Assembly: GCA_958299035.1 (NCBI GenBank)
Contig: CATQJL010000112.1
Coordinates: forward strand, 66,991,117-67,055,116
Source of the DNA: Cylicocyclus nassatus
Taxonomy: Eukaryota; Nematoda; Chromadorea; Rhabditida; Strongylidae
Length of the DNA stretch: 64,000 nucleotides
Direction: 5' to 3'
The position numbers and the translations under genes were made by a program. Each line of letters starts with the position of its first letter. Within the stretch, counting starts at the first letter, position 1. Of the stretch, positions 12,600 through 24,300 are shown piece after piece. The notes beneath the pieces were generated by a model, which was given only the letters and a program-made list of their open reading frames with translations, was not told the DNA's origin and ran no database searches.

Positions 12600-15140
12600 T
12601 TGTAGGTGCCAGTAAGGCAGTTCTACTAAAAATATTGATCTGTAAGCTCCCCTGAGGAGTTTTTTCGACAATTATTTAGTTAGCGGTTATTTGTAGGGTG
12701 GTTCCTTCTCAAAGTATCGGTCCGCAAGGGGAACATTTCATTTTCATATTTATAGTTCTAAAGGTGGACCATAATGCGCTTTTTTTCAGATATGAATTTG
12801 AAGAGGAGCGGAAGGGCTCGTAGAATCGTCATACAATTATCGTTCCATAAGCTTCTCATCAGGCACTTTTTAGGCTCGTACTTGTTTCTCAAAATGCTGA
12901 TGTATAAGCGACTAGGGCACCTCCTAAAATTGTCGGTCTGTGTGCGGCGCGTAGAGGAGTTACTTGTGAAAGTTGGTTTGTATGAGGCGTAGATATACTG
13001 TAACCTGTTCTAATTATTTTTTCTCTCTCAGAAGACTAATTCATAAGGGAGTCGGAAAGCGCTCTTTCTCCAATATCGGTCTTTGAACGGCTGCAATTTT
13101 TTTCGAGATATTGGTTTGAGGGTTTCCAGCTCAATTCTTGATATATTGGTCTGTGAGCGCCCATAGAGCGGTTATTTCCCAAAATGCTGCAAGAGGCCCA
13201 TGGAGCGATTCTTTACAAATTATCGTTGGCAAGCCCCCCCCCCCTCCCCGCTCGGCCGCTCCTTTTAGAAATTATCGATTTGCAGCGGCACATAGAGCAA
13301 TTTTTCTTGAAATATTGGTCTGTAAAATCCCGTAAGGCAGTCCTTTCTCAAATTATGGTTTGTAGGTGGCCCATAGAGCAGTTTTATCACAAAATATTGG
13401 TTGTATATAGGTTCCAAGGGCGGTTCCTCCTCAAAATACCATTGTGTAGGCCTCTAACAATAAGTAGCTGGCAGCTTCTTTCTCAAGACTTTGGTCTTTG
13501 GCTGTCCATAGAGCAGATTATACGTGAGTGCCTCGTAGGGCAATACAGTTTGTAGGGGCTGTAGATCTGTAATCTGGAATATCTGCTGATCCCCCATAGG
13601 GCAGGGCTTCCTGTAATTATCGGTCTGTGGGGGAAGGAAGAGGGGGGAGGGTAAGATAGCCTTTTCTCAGAATATCGGTCTTACAAGGGAAGTGTCAGAA
13701 CTCGCAGTGGCCTTTTGACATGAAATAAGTATCATCTGAAGCAGCTTGAAATGCTGATTCCAAAGCAGCCTTTCTTAGCTGCAGAACTAATCTAGGACGA
13801 GAGTTATTGAATTTAATTTGCGGGAAATTTACAACGCTGAGAATAGCCAAAAATTAAAGCGAACATTTTTTCGGGCTCAAACATAGATGAAACAGTCCAA
13901 CAAAGTTTAACGTAATCCTACGCCTTCATCAAAGTCATGCTGTGGTGCTTAAACAAGCAATTGAAAGGTTCCCCGTGATCACAGAGTACTTCAAACAGTG
14001 TAAAATTTAATGTTTAAAATGCCCATGACTCGCGACCCAGATCAGTTCTGCAGCTAAGAAAGTATGTTTTGGAATCAGCATTTAAAACTGCTTAAGATGG
14101 TACCCATCCCATGTCAAAAGGCCACTGCGACTTCTGACACTTCCCTTGTTAGGGCAGTCTCAGCACGGTTCTTTCTCCAGTAGGGTTTGTTGGGAGAGGA
14201 ACGACGGAGGAAGGGGAAGGGGGTTCTTGTAAACCTCGGTCTGTAGGGAACTGTGAGTAACTTCTCAAATCATCGGTCTGTTAGTGGCCTATAGGGCATT
14301 TTCTTTCTATAACTACCACTCTGCAGCGGCGCATAGGGCAGTTATATTCTCTAATATATCGATGGTAGTTACGTAAAGATACCTTCGATTCGTTGCGCAC
14401 AAAGACTGCGGACTTATCGGCGCCTCTGTGATCAAGTGCTTTTTCGTTCCTCTTACCACCTGCTGTCTCTCCCACGTACCAGCTATTCTGGTCGTACGCA
14501 ATGGCACCCAGTCTTTGTGCGTTTTGAATCGACGATATGTCTCAAGCAGCTCATAGCTTCTGTTGTTTCAAAATACCAGCTTGTGCTACACATAGGGCGA
14601 GCGACTGCTTCTTGCAATAATAGACTTTGAGCGGCTCTTAGGACAATTTTTGAAAGTTGGTTTGAAGATTTGAAGGACAATTTCTTCTTGATATCGGTCT
14701 GTGTGCGTCCATAGGGCAACCTTTTCTGGAAAAGGTCCGTAAGCGGCTCGTAGGATCATTCTACATGAGCAGTTCTTTTTCGAAAATATCTTTTTTGAAA
14801 AATACCAGTCTGTAAGCAGCCCACAGTGCAGTCTTGTCAAAATAAGGGTCTGTAAGCGGCCCATAGGGCATTTCCTTCTAATGACTAATTACCGTCCGCG
14901 GGCGGACCATAGGGCAATTTTTCCGTCTGTAAGCAGCTTAAAGGCTTACCCGCAATATTCGATTTGTAGGGGGGGGATTGTATGGCAGACTTATCCCAGA
15001 AGGGCACTATTTTCTCAGATTACCGCTCTGTAGGAGGCCTGTAGGAAAGTTTTTCTTGAAGTATTCTTCTCCAGGATCGTGGGGCAGCTCTCACATATAC
15101 CGCTCTGAAGGCGCGGAGCAGTACGTATTTGCAAAAAGTG
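12600..15140. repeat. Degenerate minisatellite-like array, core GGTCTGTAAGCGGCCCATAG
   Basis: The segment is filled by dozens of diverged units of roughly 45-70 bp. The core reads like GGTCTGTAAGCGGCCCATAG followed by GGCA, alternating with a T-rich spacer such as TTCTTTCTCAAAATATC. Good copies lie at about 13138-13160, 14849-14870 and 14276-14297; many others have drifted. Short poly-C and poly-G runs interrupt it. A MITE (13684-14148) has inserted into the array. The same core is found in a more regular array at about 51.15-51.95 kb. No coding or RNA-gene function is apparent. Confidence 0.65.
13684..14148. mobile_element. MITE with CAAGGGAAG ends and TTA duplication
   Basis: The 465-bp element has inverted ends CAAGGGAAGTGTCAGAA and a TTA on each side (13681-13683, 14149-14151). 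Its arms share the phrase GGCCTTTTGACATG and a 'GAATCAGCATTT' motif with the elements at 24336-24797 and 63730. The 3-bp TNA target duplication fits PIF/Harbinger-type MITEs, though the superfamily cannot be settled without a transposase. No ORF of note. Confidence 0.75.
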
Positions 15141-16851
15141 GTTTATAGGCGACGCATAAGGCATGAGAATACAATGCTTGTTTTCGCTGCCGGAATTTTT
15201 CGGGAACTGAGGTACTTTCTGAGTGTTTAGCTGAGTGTAGACTACATCGTCGCTTTGAGAGTCGACTGCTTGGTGACTCTGTTGAGATTGGTGCAAACAT
15301 TTGACCCAAAGAAAATTTTTAGAAGAGAGTCAAAAGGTATTGAATAATCAGCAAAGAGGATTCTCACAATCAGAAGAGTCAAAAGTCATTTATTACTCGG
15401 TTTCAGTTGCCCAGAACCCTAAAAAGGTATAAAACGTAGAGGTTATTGTGGTGATGACTATATGTACCCTAGCATACTTGCAAGCGGCCCTTAGGGCCGC
15501 TAGTTTCTTCTAAAAATTTGTATGAATTCTTTTCCATCGTCGAAAATCTGGTCTGTGAGTCGATTACCTACACATTTTCAACAATTCTTGTTTTATGTTT
15601 TTCTTTCCATATCTATCTTTGTGCCTTTCTGGATCGCTTATACAAATTACGTTTGTCCATTCATTTCATTTCGATTGGCAAACTTTGTACATTGTTTCAT
15701 GCTGTTTCCAAAATAAGTTCTGTATTTGTTTGTTTTTCTCCCTCTCAAAAATCACAGCTAACGCGCACATATGTTAGAGGTAGCATAGACCGCCATTATA
15801 TGTTCATGGTCAGCTGTTCGGGATTGCCTTCTCGTGCTCTCCATGCGTCACTCTCTGTACGTCACCGCATAATATTTATGCGTTACATCAATAGCGAAGA
15901 GCTTTTTCCTCATTCTTTCTTCATGGTAGAGACTAGCTTCCCTTCTGACCAAGGTTTTGCATCCGGTGCTTGACTCGTTCCGAATTTTAGTCACAAAAGA
16001 AATGATTAGTCAGCGCTCAACTGTATTTATAGTTCGGTATTTCTCCCCGTCGGTCTCATGAACTGGTCAGCAAATTTGCTCAGTGATTTTCTTCGCGATT
16101 TCATCAACGATCTTATGATAACTCGATGATTGATTTGTTGATTTTGTCTTTAGAATTTGCTTTCCCAAACTTTTTGATAATTCGCATAGCGTAATTGATT
16201 AGAAATCATTTTTGATAGAAAAAACTGTGCGTAGCTTCGGCCAATTATCAAAGTCATCAGAATGTAGCCTACCTTCTTAAGAGTGCAGGTGGTTCAGTGA
16301 TCTTTTTTAATTTCTTGTGCTTTGATCTGCAATTAGAAAGTTTTTCTATTGCAACTGTTCATCACAACCTTTCTTTGCAAACAATTTATTGCACTTTTCC
16401 TTACAAATTCTGACCGGTCATCAATCTTACAACTTAAGAACGATTAATCACAAATCAAAGGGTATTCTTCTCTATCTCGACATTCCACTCCTGCCAATAC
16501 CTGTTTGTCAGCGATACAGAAACTTTTTCTTTGAAAAGTAATTTTGGCCTAATTTTTTGTTTTTGTTTCCACACTTCTTTCGCTGAGCCTCTGTCACTAA
16601 AATTTTTGCAATTTATAATTATTTTTATACAAATTGGTAGCATGTATTCGTTATACTGCCGCACTTAGGCTCTTACCCGCGCACAATCACATGTGAGACC
16701 TTTTCCCCTCGAAAATGAGAGGAAGCAAGTAATCCAAGCCTTTGTGCCTTTTTATATGGTGATGTGGCATGAATTATGACGTGTTATTTCGCCGAAACGT
16801 CGCGATCCTCGTGGCCATCGCGCTGCGGGTTTTCGCGACGCGACGGGCACA
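15141..16851. other. T-rich non-coding stretch
   Basis: No supported gene is seen. A 151-codon open frame at 15518-15973 is T-rich and hydrophobic by composition, lacks motifs and overlaps other open frames, so I do not call it. Confidence 0.45.
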
Positions 16852-17154
16852 ATGATCGGGGAGAAGGGAAGCGGGGGAGCGACCAGCGGCGGCGCACCGT
16901 CGTCGCAGCCGCGCTCGCCGAGAGCGGTGTGGCTGACGTTCGGGATTCCGGTCGGCGGCCCATCATCGTCGCACTCGCGCTCAACGTCGACATTCTCCTA
17001 TTCCGCGCTTATTTACACTTCCACCCAGAAGAAAGTGCGAGAAACTGATCTCAAGCACATGTTTGCCCAATGGAATCTTGTCGTTGATGATACAGCGCCT
17101 ATGCTGCGCAATGCGCTCCTATGTATCCTCTTCGTTTCGTTGATGGCTGTGTAA
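16852..17154 (+). CDS. Hypothetical small ORF in a GC-rich island
   Basis: A 100-codon frame starts at ATG 16852 inside a sharp GC-rich island (about 16790-17000) surrounded by T-rich DNA. Codon third positions in the first 45 codons are mostly G or C. The N-terminal half is Gly/Ser/Pro-rich; the C-terminal end is hydrophobic (ALLCILFVSLMAV), as in a tail anchor or GPI signal. The stop codon TAA at 17152 overlaps an AATAAA (from 17153), a possible poly(A) signal. The frame stays open upstream of the ATG to about 16780, so it may be the last exon of a longer gene. No family is recognised, and an opposite-strand frame is also open here. Confidence 0.3.
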   Translation: MIGEKGSGGATSGGAPSSQPRSPRAVWLTFGIPVGGPSSSHSRSTSTFSYSALIYTSTQKKVRETDLKHMFAQWNLVVDDTAPMLRNALLCILFVSLMAV

Positions 17155-18307
17155 TAAATGCGTTGTGCGCGATAGATGCCGCGTGGTGGTTACCGTCTAA
17201 CTCCTCCACTTCCAGTTTTGTAGCAGGATCCATCGTGTAATCCGAATCCCCAGTGAATTTTCCTGTGTTCGGGTGTGGTTGCAATTTTTTTGCAGTTGTC
17301 TAACATTTTTTACGAAACGATTCGCTTGCAAGCTTGCAGCCTCTGATGCACTTTCCGTTTTTTGCCCTTGATAGAAGTCCCAGTGTAGCAGCTTCGTGCC
17401 AGTGGTAACGCTATCAATAGATGACCTTTTTTGCGTTTTTGAGAAGCTTTGCATGCCATCTTCCACACATTTATTTTTGCTTTTCTTCATGCTATGATGT
17501 GCAGAAATTCTCGGTTAGTTTTTTCATGTTTCTTTGTGCTCTTTCTCTCACCTTTTCATACCCTCTTTTCAAATGAGTCATCCCGTTCTTGTTTTGCTTT
17601 GACTCATAGGTAACGATTAGGGCATTTAGGTTCACTGTTTTGAAGTTTGGACCTATCCACAGAGTGCTTTCATACAACCTGATAACTTCTTTCATGTGAT
17701 TTTTACTTTCCTCTTTCTTTGCAGATATTTTTCTATTCAATTTCGCATTCTCTGTCTTCATTTTCTCCTCAACATCATTTCGTCAAACATAACGGTAACA
17801 GCTAGTTCCGCGTATGACTTTTTTATTTTGTATCTTTTGTTTCCGGATTGTTTATAATGGGACAATATTCTGGTAAACGATCACATAAAAGTGAAACTGT
17901 TACCGTATTCTGGTTTTGGGATCTTGATCTTTGGAACTTTTCTCTTCCTTGCCCTTTGATGGTCTTCTTGATTGAGAAAACTTTGATGTTTGATTGAAAG
18001 GTTGAAAAAGCAACTCTTCTACCAATATTTTCTCTATATCCAAGTTCACTGCTCTCTTATCGTTGATATCTGATACTACCAACATTTTTTTTGTTTTTTG
18101 GGAGTATTCGTGATTTTGTCTTGATTTTCGGGCACTGTTCGTCTTCATCACATGTTTCCTTGTGTGCATTCCTCTTCAGTTCAGTCAACAGTATCACGCC
18201 AAAAAATTTTTCTGTCATGGATTCGTACTATCAAAAAATTAGTGCAACCTTTTCCAGGTATATCAGTGCCTCTTCATGCGTTATCGTCTCCAACGACGTA
18301 TTCAGCG
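17155..18307. other. Region upstream of the OTUD7-like gene
   Basis: T-rich with no supported gene on the plus strand. A TTTTCCAG acceptor at about 18249-18256 precedes the first OTUD7-like ATG and the frame is open back to that acceptor. This could be a spliced-leader trans-splice site or the acceptor of an upstream exon. A-rich minus-strand open frames (17197-18169) look like antisense of T-rich DNA. Confidence 0.4.
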
Positions 18308-21300
18308 ATGAATGACGCCAAGCAGGAGACGTTCAGCGTCGAACAGTTACAATCGATTGACGTTTTTCGAAGTCGAACACAACTTGATGAGGCACAAGCC
18401 ATTTCATTTTTGAAAGGTTGGTCAGTTTACTTTTGCTTTTATCCCTTTTCCCTTCTTTCTTGTTGGTATTTCGGCAACGTTTTTTGTTCTCTCGAGTGAT
18501 GATTTTGTAGTCTGCAGTGTAAACAACTTGCTACAGAGCGACACATTTCTATTTATAACCCACTGTGTCATCTGTTTGCTGAGTAACCTTTAATCCGGAA
18601 GTGTTGATGTGCAAAGTCACTACGTGTTAATCATTCCGCCATCATGTGTACTATAGAAAATAGAAACGGAAGATAATGTTGTAAAATCTGAATTGCGCTA
18701 GTATTTTGCAAGTATCTTGTCAAATGTCTTTTTGTTCATACTAAAGCCAAAAATCGTTTTTTGTCAAGCTGAAGTCGTTTTATAGCGATTTTTGAGCTTT
18801 AAATTTTTTTTATTGAGCGGGTCGCTTCAAGAGCTATGAGTAAACTTAACTTTATCAGTAAATTTTGAACAAGTTTTGCGTATTTTTGAAACGATGCTTA
18901 AAGAGATTTTCTTGCTGATAGTCTCGGATATTTTTGTTTTTTCGAAGCGTTTTTGGGCTTCACTTCTGTTGATGGGGGCAACGAAAAGCCAATCTAATTT
19001 TGGCGAAGAGCCAAAATTTACAGAATCTGCTGACTTCACTGATTTAGGTTCAAGGTTCTTGTTGTTATGGTCATGATAGTAAATTCTAAATATACTACCA
19101 AACTTCGGTCCTTGCGTCATTTTTGTTGATAAGATTCGTGTTGTCAATCATATAATGCTCATTCTAAAAAAAGATACTTCGGGGTCATGAAAAGCCATGT
19201 TTGTTCGTGTTTGTGCTGCAGCTTAGTTCCAAGTGCCCACAATTAGGTGTGATTCCGCCGTTCGGGGGCATCGTAAAAGCGTAATACGAACGACACGACA
19301 TGTGTATTATGTGTTCAATGATGACGAAGAGCAAATAGACCAAGCGCCGAGCAGCGCAGCAGTAGCAGCAGCCGCGCGCGTTATGTGTCGAAGACATACG
19401 GAAGGAATTTGTTCAAGTGTTGATGGAAAGCTGCTGATAAGCGGCGTTCCATCTGCATTCGGTCGGGGTCGTCGTTTTCTGCACCGCGTTTGTTGGTGGG
19501 GAGACACATCTCCGCATGCCGACGTGGACATTCCACCTTGTTCATTGAACAGAATGTTATCGGAAGAAAAAACGCATGATCGATTGGTTTGTTCGTCGTC
19601 GAGTTATTGCTGCATGCAGTCGGACAATAATTCCGCGAATGAAGCAATTTCGTTGGTGTTATGCATATACGAATGTGCTGTTTGACGGGGGAATGGAAGT
19701 CAAAAGTCATCAAGTCATCACTGTTGTTGTGAAGACTTCACTGGAGTTTTGTTGTGCTCCTGTTGATTTCAAGAGCATAGCAGTCAGTAAAAGAAGTAAA
19801 TAATTTACATGGGTGTAGTGTAAACACAGTCTAGTAGGCTTTTATTGCTAATGTGTGCAATCACACACTACCGAAGATGAGGACTGCACGCAGATTTCCC
19901 AGAATAGAAATGATGGAAGCACTCACTCAAGCTTCTTCTGACAAGGCCTGTCTAGACTACAAAGAAAACTAAAAAGAAATTTTTGGACAAGATAGGTCTT
20001 GCAAACAATCTCGTCTTGAAAACACGCGGTTGCGCAGGTCAGCAAATAAATCGACGTAAAAATTTTGATTTGCATTTCTACCAGTCGAGGTACAGAAATG
20101 AAAGGAAATGAGAAAAAAACAACGATAACTGGCATCACTGTTGAAAAACCGATGAGCCTGAGAGCCTGGTATCGTCATGGTCTACACTGCATCATTTTGG
20201 AAATGCTCTACTTGTGGTTAGATTCCTGTTCATTTTCTTTGTGTGTTATGTGATGCTGTTTGCTCGACTGGACTAAATTTTGAGATTAGTGTTTTGAGCC
20301 TGCGTAGATGCACCCGCGCTGCCTGATCGCATCATAATTCCACATTCATTTGTTTATGGCCCCATTTTTACCTACAGGTACGCTTGTTCGGTAACATCGT
20401 TCTGGAAATTACTATGAAGTTTTTTTGTTCGGGCCTTTAAACCATTAACCAAATCTGTCCCCCGTGTAAATTGCTGGTACCTCTATTGATCAGAGGTTAC
20501 GGATTGTTTTGAGCCAATCACCAAGGTTTTGGATATTACTACGCTACCATATCGCTGTCTGTTATGGCAGGAAAAAGATGTAGAAGAATATGTAACGACA
20601 TGTGTTATGGTAGCGTACATCAAGTTTTTCCTGTTCTTGAAAAGTGGAGTGAAAAGGAAATGATTGCTAAGGGATTATGGTTCCCGAGTGCTTGCAACCA
20701 GTTCCTGCAAGAGATCTTGTCCGCTACAAGCTCGTCTTTGAAAGCTTTCTTTGTGATAGCTTGCTTTCTTGCTATTGTTCAGAATAGCGGCTTTTGAGAA
20801 TGAGAGTGGGACAAGAATAGCTATAATCACTCGGAGCGGCATGACTGTCGTGAACTTTCGAAAAATTGTAATTTTTGTGCATCTTATTGTCGGCGAGCGA
20901 TTAGCGCACTCTATGAAACACGTCCGACTAGCGCGAAGTTTGATCGGATTAAACGGCCGCACTATCCCTGAGCTATGCAATTTTCTACTAGTGATTGCGT
21001 TGAAGAGGGAAAGCAGTGAGGCTTTCCATACGCAGAGTGTATGCAGCCTCCCATCCCGTTTTAGTCGATCTCATCTTGTCCACGATGAGTTACTGACTTG
21101 CCAGATGCGGAAATGTGCTAGCAGGGAGTTGGCTCATTTTCCAGCCAGCTAATGTGGCAAAAAGCAAAATGAAATGAGCGTTGGAGTGATTTATGAGATA
21201 TAACCCTCCGAAACTAGTCCGCTGGAAAGCGTCCATTATGTGGGAATGCTAAAGGCCTTGATTATGGACAACTATCTTACGCTGCGAAAAACAATCTTTC

Positions 21301-24300
21301 CCTTGGTCGTGAACTATATAGTGGTTTTCTGGGGTCTGAGCTCTGTTCTTGAACTTCTGACGCTGGTTTCCATCTGTGGTTTCGTGCGAGCATCGAAAAT
21401 TTTCAAATCAATTGTTTTGCGCTTCTTAATATGCTTGCAGAAAAACTTCTTGTTTTGGCATATTTCTCTCATAGAAGAGGCATATCGTTTTCCTTCAATA
21501 GAGACCATCCATTAGAAGCCTGCTCATTTTTGTGAATACAATGAATTTTATGGCAACTTTTTCATTAGCGTCCAGAATAATCTTGAAGAATGATATCTAA
21601 TTTCCAGAATGCGATTGGGATCTGGCAGTGGCATTGAAAAACTTCGAACTAGAAGGTGCACGAGAAGAGATGGCATCGATGACGCCGTCCACATCGCATG
21701 GTGGGTTTTTTGCATTTTTCTTTTTTTTTCGTTGCGTAACAGTTTTATCTCGCATGTTTCTGGATTTACACCTATTTCAAACTTTGATGCCTTCTTTTTT
21801 TGTTAGTTTTATCTGTGAAATCGCCGTGAAGCACCAGTAGAGCATTTCTCTTTTTTTTTTGATACGGGTCTTTCCCGTAATAAACTATGTATGAGGTGGT
21901 TCTTATTTTCCTCTTCTATGTTTGTTTAACAAACCCGTATGTCGACTCCACTCCACTGCTCACTTGTGTGTCGTTTGCAACACACTCGTTTTTCATGCCA
22001 ATGTACTTTATCGCTGTTCTTCCTCCGTCTGCACCCGAGTACTTTTTCTATTTAGACAAAGTGTCTGGACTTGGCGAATGGGGTACTCGAAAGCTTCCGA
22101 CACCAGGATATGCTTTTTGCCTTCCGGATTTGGAGCGACTCGCCCCAGATTTCCGAAATTTCCTTGAGAAAGATCTAATTGAGACACCTACACAGCGAAG
22201 ATTGGAGGCATCAAGTGAGTATCTTTATTTTCGATTATTTGTATATTATTATTTGTATATCTGTATATTATTATATTATTATTTGTAAGCATATCTGTTT
22301 CTCATTTCAGAACATCTGAATTGGTGGCATCAATATGGTGAAAAGCTATATCCATTGTCGACTACTGGAGATGGTAACTGCTTACTACATGCAGCTTCAC
22401 TGGGTAAGCTGTAGATTGTAATTTTTACTTTTTCCTAGTTTTCAGTTTATTATTTTAGGAATGTGGGGACTGCATGATCGTCAACTAACCCTTCGCGAAG
22501 CCTTGTACGAGATGCTGAAACGAGGCTCGAGACGTAGTGCTCTCTGGCGTCGTTGGAAATGGGCAGAGCATCATGCTAATCAGGTAAAATGTCTTCTTTT
22601 CATTGGGTTGCCATTTTTGACTGCGGAAAGCCTTTACTTTTTTCCACGAGAACTCTTGTTGATGCGAGCATCTAGCATTGCAGCGTAGTCCGCTTGTTCA
22701 CGTTAATGGGAGATGTCTTCTCAAATTAAGTTTGTTTGCAAGGTAGAGTAACTCGAAGGGGATCTCCCTGGAGACTCCGGAGGCCTGCTCGAAAACTTAC
22801 CCCAGATTAGAGCGTAATGAGAGAGCGGGGAGCTGTGTGTACGAAGGGAATGACTATGAGGATGATTAGGGAGTAATGAATTTGCCCGGTAATGGAGTAA
22901 TTATTCTCATTTTATAGGCTAGCGGACTTAGCCTCACGTTGTCTGATGAAGAATGGATGCAAGAATGGAATGGTATCGTAGCATTAGCGTCACCTGTACC
23001 TAGGTAAGTACCATTATTCTCCTGTTTTCTTCTCATGATTGCTTTTTCCAAAACGTTTTTGCAACTTCTTATTGTCTAGGAAAACCGATGATTCGAGTTC
23101 TGATTCCACCGACCAGATTTACGAAAGTTTGGAAGCGATTCATGTGTTTGCATTAGCTCATGTACTGAAAAGGCCTATAATAGTAGTGTCGGATACGGTA
23201 CGTTTAGAAGTTCTGTTGCAGAAAGTGTTGGGTGTTATGGGTGTTATTCTGCAGGTACTTCGCAATGCTAAAGGAGAAGAATTGTCACCGGTTTCGTTTG
23301 GAGGAATTTATTTACCACTAGAATGTCCATCAGAGCAATGTCACAGGTAATTGATTTTGACTTCTTTGTTTTTATGATTTTTGATCACCTGACGTTGTTC
23401 AAGGTCTCCGCTGGTATTGTGCTATGATTCGGCGCATTTCTCACCATTAGTTCCGATGAGGCATGACTCATCGCAAATGCGTGAGTTGTTTGATGGTCTT
23501 TTGGTGGAATTTATTAGTTCGATCGGGGGAAACGCGCGTTGTTTTTAGAGATCATCCCGATAACAGACATCAATAGAAATCTACTCCCTGTGCATTTTGC
23601 TATCGATCCTGGACCAGATTTTAGTTGGTTAGTTGTGTTTCAGAATTTTATTCCTTTTTTATTTCGTAGATATTTGTGAGTCTTTCTGAATTTTGTTATT
23701 ATCAGGAAAGAATGTGCTTCACCTTCACAGAAAATGTGAGAATCGAACCCTTCTTCAGCTCTCTAGTTTACGAACCTTTTCTTTAGTTTCAGCTTCTAGA
23801 ACAGTGCATGTCTTGTTAGGAAACTGTGAATGTCGTAAATGTGGTCAGAGTGTGATTGTAAAGGAAATAAAAATCTATTGAAGGTGGAGCGATGATGACG
23901 ATGCATCGATGGCGGCGCGACTTGCGATGACAGATGGCGATAAACTAGCGCTATTGAGCGAATATATGGATCTGGTGAAAATGGACGTGAGAAGGGGAAG
24001 TGTGAAGAAGACCAGACCAATTCGTACCACACAGTCATCAACAGGAATGGATAAAAGTATGACATTGGCTAGTAGCGGTTAGTAGGTCAATTTTAGCGTT
24101 GGGACTCGTGCTCGTACTGTTGTGCTTCATATTAATTGAGATCATCTTGATTGGGCGGAACAATACTTACTATTTACGAAGCAATGTGTATACGACATGC
24201 GCGTAATCGAATAATTGTGTACAATAGTTTTGAGACGCGCGAGCATACCCAAATGTTCCAAACTGAGACGGGATTGTAGTAAACTACTTGCAGTCTCCAT

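Noticed and set aside
15518..15973. 151-codon plus-strand frame
   Set aside because: Hydrophobic only through T-richness, with two further frames open over the same bases.
17197..18169. Three Lys-rich minus-strand frames that look like one gene
   Set aside because: They are the A-rich antisense of T-rich DNA and I could not find splice sites joining them in frame.
19233..19713. 150-codon plus-strand frame and 110-codon antisense frame in the first OTUD7-like intron
   Set aside because: No recognised domain and no clean acceptor and donor pair in the needed phase; left as a note in the intron entry.
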